Assembly: GCA_035524275.1 (NCBI GenBank)
Contig: DATKPC010000143.1
Coordinates: forward strand, 1-25,685
Origin: DATKPC01 sp035524275
GTDB lineage: Bacteria; Pseudomonadota; Gammaproteobacteria; Burkholderiales; Burkholderiaceae_F
DNA length: 25,685 bases
Direction of reading: 5' to 3'
The notes beneath the pieces are model-generated. The model was given only the letters and a program-made list of their open reading frames with translations. It searched no databases and was not told the DNA's origin. Shown here piece after piece: positions 24,023 to 25,685 of the stretch (position 1 is the first letter of the stretch; the number at the start of each line of letters is the position of its first letter). A program made the translations under genes and the position numbers.

Positions 24023-25339
24023 ATGCTTCAATCCCGCGCCTGGGTTCCGCCGGGCTGCGAACAGGTCGTCCAATCGCTGGCCGCGCGATTCGCAGGACAG
24101 ACGCCGGAGCGCAACGAACGCGACCTGCTCGCCTTCGTCGCCGAGAACCGCGAGATCCACGAGCACGACTGCTTCAACCTCAACCCGGCGGCCAACGTCC
24201 TGAATCCGAAAGCCGAAGCGCTGCTTGCCGCCGGCATCGGTTCGCGGCCGTCGCTTGGCTATCCGGGCGACAAGTACGAAACGGGGCTGGAAGGCATCGA
24301 GAAGATCGAGGTCCTTGCCGCGGAGCTCGTCGCGGAGGTCTTCGCGGCGCGCTTCGTCGAGATCCGCGTGCCGTCGGGACAGCTCGCCAACCTGTACGCC
24401 TACATGGCCGCCGCGCGCCCCGGCGACACGGTGTTCGTGCCCTCGACGTCGATGGCCGGCCATGCGAGCCACCAGGTCACCGGCGCGGCCGGGCTCTACG
24501 GCGTGCGCCCGCACGTGATGGCGATCGATGCGGACCGCTACACGGTCGACCTGGACGCGCTGCGCGCCGACGCGCAGCGCCTGCGCCCGAAGGTCATCAC
24601 GCTCGGCGGCAGCCTGAACCTGTTTCCGCACCCGATCGCGGACGTGCGCGCGATCGCCGACGGCGTCGGCGCCATCGTGCTCTACGACGCCGCCCACGTC
24701 TGCGGCCTCATTGCCGGCAGGGCGTGGCAGCACCCGCTCGACGAGGGCGCGCACCTGGTGACGATGAGCGCGTACAAGAGCCTCGCGGGCCCGGCGTGCG
24801 GACTGGTGCTGACGAACGACGCGGACATCGCGGAAAAACTGGATCGGATTGCCTACCCCGGAATGACCGCGAACTTCGACGCGTCCAAGTCCGCCGCGCT
24901 GGCGATGACGATGCTGGACTGGCAGGTCCACGGGAAAGCGTACGCTGCCGAAATGACCCGCAGCGCGACGGCACTCGCCGACGCGCTCGCCGCGCGCGAC
25001 CTGCCGGTCTATGCGCGCGAGCGCGGCACGACGCGCTCGCACCAGTTCGCGATCGAGGCCAGGGCATTCGGCGGCGGACAGGCCGCCGCGCGGCGGCTTC
25101 GGCGCGCGAACCTGCTCGCGAGCGGCATCGGCTTGCCGCTGCCGGAGCTCGAGGGCGACGTCAACGGGCTGCGGATCGGGACTCCGGAAATCGTCCGCTG
25201 GGGAATGACGGCGCGGGACATGCCGACGCTTGCCGGATTCATCGCCGATGCCCTCGATAGCCGCCTGCGGCCCGAGGATGTCGCGCCGCAGGTCGCGCAG
25301 TACCGTCAGGCGTTCAGGACCCTTCACTTCGTGCGTTGA
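24023..25339 (+). CDS. SHMT-like PLP-dependent enzyme (non-canonical)
   Basis: This 438-residue fold-type I PLP enzyme resembles serine hydroxymethyltransferase. Retained elements: the SGQLANLYAYMAAARPGDT region (118-136), D222 in YDAAHVCGLIAG (pyridine N), H225, the Schiff-base lysine K252 in SAYKSLAGPACG, and R384 in GLRIGTPEIVRWG (substrate carboxylate). In E. coli GlyA numbering, Y55 and E57 just before GYPG are replaced here by P76 and L78, and the His before the lysine is Tyr. E57 is needed for the folate-dependent reaction, so tetrahydrofolate-linked serine/glycine exchange is unlikely. It may be an aldolase for a beta-hydroxy amino acid or a related retro-aldol or transaldol step. AGGAGA lies before the ATG at 24023. 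It follows iclR on the same strand. Confidence 0.85.
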   Translation: MLQSRAWVPPGCEQVVQSLAARFAGQTPERNERDLLAFVAENREIHEHDCFNLNPAANVLNPKAEALLAAGIGSRPSLGYPGDKYETGLEGIEKIEVLAAELVAEVFAARFVEIRVPSGQLANLYAYMAAARPGDTVFVPSTSMAGHASHQVTGAAGLYGVRPHVMAIDADRYTVDLDALRADAQRLRPKVITLGGSLNLFPHPIADVRAIADGVGAIVLYDAAHVCGLIAGRAWQHPLDEGAHLVTMSAYKSLAGPACGLVLTNDADIAEKLDRIAYPGMTANFDASKSAALAMTMLDWQVHGKAYAAEMTRSATALADALAARDLPVYARERGTTRSHQFAIEARAFGGGQAAARRLRRANLLASGIGLPLPELEGDVNGLRIGTPEIVRWGMTARDMPTLAGFIADALDSRLRPEDVAPQVAQYRQAFRTLHFVR

Positions 25340-25685
25340 GCACGCGGTGCCGTGACCGGCCCTCTCCCCCACCCCTCTCCCGCTTCGCGGGCGAGGGGAG
25401 TTCCGGCGTCAGCCGTTGGGGCGGCGCTTCAATTCTCGACGACGAGGGGGGAGAGGGTGAACGCCGAACCGCAACCGCCTGGATCTCCTCGAGCACCGCG
25501 TCGGTCGCCGCGAGGACATCGTTGTTCCAGAAACGAAGCACGAGGAATCCGCGCGCCTCAAGATCGCGGTCGCGAATTGAATCGTAGCGAGCCGCCTCCC
25601 GATGCTGCGATCCGTCGACCTCGACGACCAGCCGGCACTCGAAACAGACGAAGTCGACGATGTAGGTGCCAATCGGATGTTGGCG
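25314..25685 (-). CDS. DUF559 endonuclease-like protein (partial, N-terminus beyond window)
   Basis: The frame enters from the right edge and reads 123 codons to a stop at 25314. IVDFVCFECRLVVEVDGSQHREAARYDSIRDRDLEARGFLVLRFWNNDVLAATDAVLEEI is the DUF559 domain, a PD-(D/E)XK/Vsr-like nuclease; D in VDF and E and D in VVEVDG are the expected metal-binding residues. The domain normally ends near EEIQAVA, but here the frame continues another 50 or so codons through repeat copy D, giving a Pro/Ser/Arg-rich tail (LTPELPSPAKRERGGGEGR). Its last 26 bases overlap the end of the convergent SHMT-like gene. The tail is probably read-through of repeat DNA. Confidence 0.88.
   Translation of the reverse strand, partial: RQHPIGTYIVDFVCFECRLVVEVDGSQHREAARYDSIRDRDLEARGFLVLRFWNNDVLAATDAVLEEIQAVAVRRSPSPPSSSRIEAPPQRLTPELPSPAKRERGGGEGRSRHRVLNARSEGS
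25360..25457. repeat. Palindromic CCCTCTCCC repeat, copy D, decayed right arm
   Basis: The left arm (25360 to about 25401) is the same as the left arm of copy A, with its internal hairpin around CCCGCTTCGCGGG. The right arm has decayed to GAGGGGGGAGAGGG (25444-25457). It lies immediately after the SHMT-like stop and inside the 3' end of the DUF559 frame on the other strand. Confidence 0.85.

Noticed and set aside
24023..25339. Calling the PLP enzyme GlyA
   Set aside because: The residues matching Tyr55 and Glu57 of E. coli GlyA are Pro and Leu, and the context is catabolic; only SHMT-like is justified.

Overview
The window is high-GC DNA with dense, mostly contiguous genes. Its gene families (a gspC-divergent type II secretion cluster, an RND triple-component efflux operon, IclR-controlled aromatic catabolism with DUF2783) suggest a betaproteobacterium, probably Burkholderiales or a neighbouring order. 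That placement is inferred from gene content and codon bias, not from a marker gene.

Region 1 (1-4079): a type II secretion (general secretory pathway) cluster. On the minus strand lie gspG, gspH, gspI, gspJ and gspK (the major and minor pseudopilins), with gspK running off the left edge. gspC, the inner-membrane clamp protein, is divergent on the plus strand. Region 2 (4147-9877): a minus-strand efflux operon in the order outer-membrane factor, MFP adaptor, MdtC-like RND permease. Both junctions are GTGA stop/start overlaps. Region 3 (10118-15097): minus-strand chrA chromate transporter, a large DUF4382 lipoprotein, and an orphan soluble PAS-PAS histidine kinase with its own candidate promoter. 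Region 4 (15486-17840): plus-strand small genes: a DUF7079-like protein, a LysE/RhtB exporter, a two-helix membrane protein, a Cys-rich DUF1272 protein and a GFA-family zinc protein.

Region 5 (17894-25339) is the most interesting part. It is a minus-strand catabolic operon with an atypical MBL-fold hydrolase, an FAD aromatic hydroxylase, a DUF2783 protein, a VOC-type dioxygenase and fumarylacetoacetase. Divergent from it is an IclR regulator followed by a serine-hydroxymethyltransferase-like PLP enzyme that lacks two key SHMT residues. The divergent promoter region holds an excellent sigma70-type promoter overlapped by two direct repeats, the likely IclR operator. Together these look like a regulated pathway that hydroxylates an aromatic ring, opens it and hydrolyses the product; the substrate is unknown. 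At the right edge is a partial DUF559 (PD-(D/E)XK/Vsr-like) nuclease gene on the minus strand.

A family of GC-rich palindromic repeats built on CCCTCTCCC / GGGAGAGGG occurs four times (9967-10094, 11537-11562, 21822-21954, 25360-25457). One copy has perfect 43-bp arms, and one forms the 3' end of the DUF559 reading frame. A separate 14-bp tandem array sits inside the catabolic operon. No rRNA, tRNA, CRISPR array, insertion sequence or prophage gene was recognised.
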